From assembly GCA_026419785.1 (NCBI GenBank), contig JAODTK010005745.1:434001-498000 (forward strand): a DNA stretch of 64,000 nucleotides. Reading direction: 5' to 3'. A program made the translations under genes and the position numbers. Numbering within the stretch: the first letter of the stretch is position 1; every line of letters begins with the position of its first letter. The notes under the pieces are model-generated. The model worked only from the letters and a program-made list of their open reading frames with translations, was not told where the DNA came from and searched no databases. Origin of the DNA: Sclerodactyla briareus. Its lineage: Eukaryota; Echinodermata; Holothuroidea; Dendrochirotida; Sclerodactylidae. Of this stretch, positions 61,921 to 64,000 are shown in pieces.

Positions 61921-62715
61921 GCCGCGTTTCCATGCACGCGGGCGGGCGGGCGGGCGGGCGGGCAGGCGGGCGGGCGGGTGGGCGTTTTGGAAGAATGTTT
62001 CCATGCACGCGGGCGGGCGGGCGGGCGTTTTCTCGAGTCACGCACCTCTTCTCACTTTTAGTGTGTATATGCGCTATATAAGAACCGATGTAGCCTATTA
62101 TTATTATTATATTATTATATTATTATTATTATTATTATATTATTATATTATTATTATTATTATTTATCAACACCGGACGCATACTAGTGTTTAAACCAAA
62201 CACCGCATTGTTCATTTTCAGAAAACCATTGTTCTAAATGTAAACGATCACGGCCTACTATTAAACTTCACAATTGACAGGCTTTGGAGATTTAATTAGC
62301 AAATACTTGACGTATCAATGGTGTAACATGTAATATGTGTTCAAATATGTGTCTGGGCGTTAAAAATAGAGATATCTGTATAAAATCTCATCCCTAGTGT
62401 TGAAACAATTATGAAGTTGTTTGGAACATTATCTGAACATAAAATTGTCCTCTAATTTTCATTATCGGGCTACAAGCCGTAAGATTGCAGGGAAATCCCC
62501 GGAAATCGATTACGAAATACCACGCGGACACGCGGGCGGGCGGAAAAAAAATCGCTACATGACCGATTCGGAGAAAACGCCCGCCCCCCCCCCCCCCCCC
62601 CCCTCCCCCGCCCGCCCGGCCGCCCGCGTGCATAGAAATGGCTCCATTGAAAATAACGATGAGCGATTTTAGACGCCCGCCCGCCCGCCCCCGCCCGCGT
62701 GCATGGAAACGCGGC
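61921..62715. mobile_element. PIF/Harbinger-like MITE with nested GC-rich inverted arms
   Basis: Ends are GCCGCGTTTCCATGCACGCG (61921-61940) and its exact inverse at 62715. TTA stands on both sides (61918-61920 and 62716-62718), the PIF/Harbinger duplication. The arms continue as (GGGC)n on the left and (GCCC)n on the right. A second inner pair repeats the plan: TTTCCATGCACGCGGGCGGG...GCGTTTTCTCGA at about 61998-62037 and its inverse GAGAAAACGCCCGCCC...CGCGTGCATAGAAATGG at about 62571-62641. The core holds an (ATT)n tract (62098-62165) and no transposase. Confidence 0.8.
62098..62165. repeat. (ATT)n microsatellite
   Basis: About 22 ATT/ATAT units inside the MITE. Confidence 0.9.
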
Positions 62716-63224
62716 TTAAACGCGTACGAATTCAGCCAACGGCGTATCGCAGCCTCCGTCTCGGCCTTACGGGACTGTTGGTCTCCGGCTTCGCGTGCTG
62801 GTTGTTATGCCCGGATCCAGTTTTACTGCTAAATTCTCTGACGTCCAAGGGAGGCCGGTCTCACTCCCTTTTTCACGTGTAGAGTGATCTCAGTGGAAGA
62901 CAACAACTCCGGTTCAACCCGTTTGAAAGTCTGCTTCGAATTTAGTTATTTCTATTGATAGCGCCCCCAGTTCAGTGTTCGTTGTTCCGCGAGAAATTAT
63001 TCTTGAAGCGTTACAGTCATTGGAAGAGACGAGATGGGAGTCAAGTCTTCCAGAACCAATTTACCATCGTAAAAAAGTATTCACGGGGAGAGGGGGGGGG
63101 GGGTCAATCCGGGAAATTTTGTGGCTGCCGTCCGTGGTGGGATGCCGCGGCGTTGCCCAAAAAATAACGAACAAACAAGAGGCAGAATGGGCCAGAATGG
63201 GGGTTTGATCACGAGGAAGCTAAA

Positions 63225-63420
63225 TACAATGTATACATTATGAGAGCGCAATTCGGCCTTGCTCAGAGCGCTTCACAGATATAACCCCGATCATGGGGAC
63301 CAAGTACGATCCTATTTCAACGCAGGTCGACCTCTGTTTCCTCGGAGGTCCCCAATCATCGCTCGGGTAGGGTGAAATCACGGATACAGTTTTTTCTGTT
63401 TCTGTTTAAGGATTCACTGG
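63225..63420 (-). mobile_element. SINE/LINE 3' end fragment
   Basis: On the minus strand GGGTTATATCTGTGAAGCGC then TCTGAGCAAGGCCGAATTGCGCTCTCATAATG parallels the 3' end of the SINE at 32490-32785 (GTAATATCTGTGAAGCGCTT...GGCGCTATATAAG). The upstream body (63290-63420) differs, so it may be a different element sharing the tail. Confidence 0.5.
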
Positions 63421-64000
63421 AAAAGCTTATTGACCCTCGGCAGGAATAGAACACTCAATCTGTCAAAATAAATCTATGCGGAGTTCTATCGACGGAGCTT
63501 ATACTAGCCCAGAACACCCTCTATTCGGGAGCAGCTTCTGTCCCCCTGTAGTATGTCTGCACATGCTTTTTGGAATTGTTTCTCAGGAATTTTCCTGTTG
63601 AAAAATCAAGATAAACATGGAAATCAGCGGGTCCCAGTCATGTGAGACTTCTAATACGACCTGAGCGATCTGTGAATATAGTCGACTGATTTTGCATCTA
63701 AACGATACGTCGTTTCTGTAGGGTGGGTAAGGCTGATATTTTACTGCATATTTCTATAACGTCGTCTATCTTCCACAAATGTGTCACATCCAGCCGAAGA
63801 GTGATAGTCCTTCTCGCTCTACGCGAAACAAACTTCCCATTTGCCTGCGCTGGGAACTGACAAACCCATTAGCTGTAAAGTGGTTAGTTATCTGGTCACT
63901 GTATCAGCTAATCAGAACATAGGTAACAAGAACTTGGTGTGGACATGCCATGACTGATCCCTATCTGATATTCATAGGTAAACAGCCGCCTGAATAGTCA
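63421..64000. other. no gene seen
   Basis: Window edge. No frame, RNA gene or repeat recognised. Confidence 0.45.

Overview
The window is nuclear DNA from an invertebrate animal, most likely a marine one. The evidence is split genes with GT-AG introns, no long open frames, long AT/CA/CATA/ACTC microsatellites, and many kinds of transposon and retroelement remnant (LINE reverse-transcriptase pieces, tRNA-derived SINEs, hAT-like and PIF/Harbinger-like non-autonomous elements). The phylum cannot be fixed from sequence reading alone. An ambulacrarian, cephalochordate or lophotrochozoan would fit the repeats and gene types.

Two host genes can be assembled, both on the minus strand. (1) A class A aminergic G-protein-coupled receptor, most like a D2-type dopamine receptor: exon 1 at 28995-29304 (N-terminus, TM1, TM2) and exon 2 at 4081-5055 (TM3 to TM7), separated by a ~24-kb intron. 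(2) A complete clan-2 cytochrome P450 (CYP2-like) in six coding exons: 57068-57405, 55369-55518, 49950-50366, 42095-42321, 40731-40927 and 36391-36574. They total 1,513 nt (~504 codons), the normal P450 length, with matching splice phases, I-helix, ExxR, PERF and heme-Cys motifs, a TATA box upstream and AATAAA just after the stop. Both genes carry many 1-nt indels although splice sites and protein sense are kept, so uncorrected consensus errors are a likelier cause than pseudogene decay.

Layout: 0.3-1.1 kb LINE end with an ATT tail; 2.6-3.0 kb AT repeat; 4.1-5.1 kb receptor exon 2; 6.4-8.9 kb element holding an eight-unit ~220-bp array; 15.4-16.9 kb Harbinger-like element; 17.4-18.7 kb LINE; 22.0-22.5 kb tandem duplication; 29 kb receptor exon 1; 32.5-35.6 kb SINE plus a tandemly duplicated LINE fragment; 36.4-57.4 kb the P450 gene, whose introns hold a 2.1-kb hAT-like element, an inverted repeat pair, a broken PIN-like/Cys-rich gene, a LINE end, a 738-bp hAT-like element with a perfect 8-bp target duplication and a triplicated ~308-bp repeat; 58.2-63.4 kb duplicated SINE, a 167-bp foldback hairpin, a LINE piece and a Harbinger-like MITE with nested GC-rich arms.

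The two host genes show no functional link beyond shared strand and closeness. I found no CRISPR, operon, rRNA or intact tRNA gene, and no evidence for a new multi-gene system. The most unusual signals are the sequence departures in the receptor and P450 active motifs and the architecture of the mobile elements.
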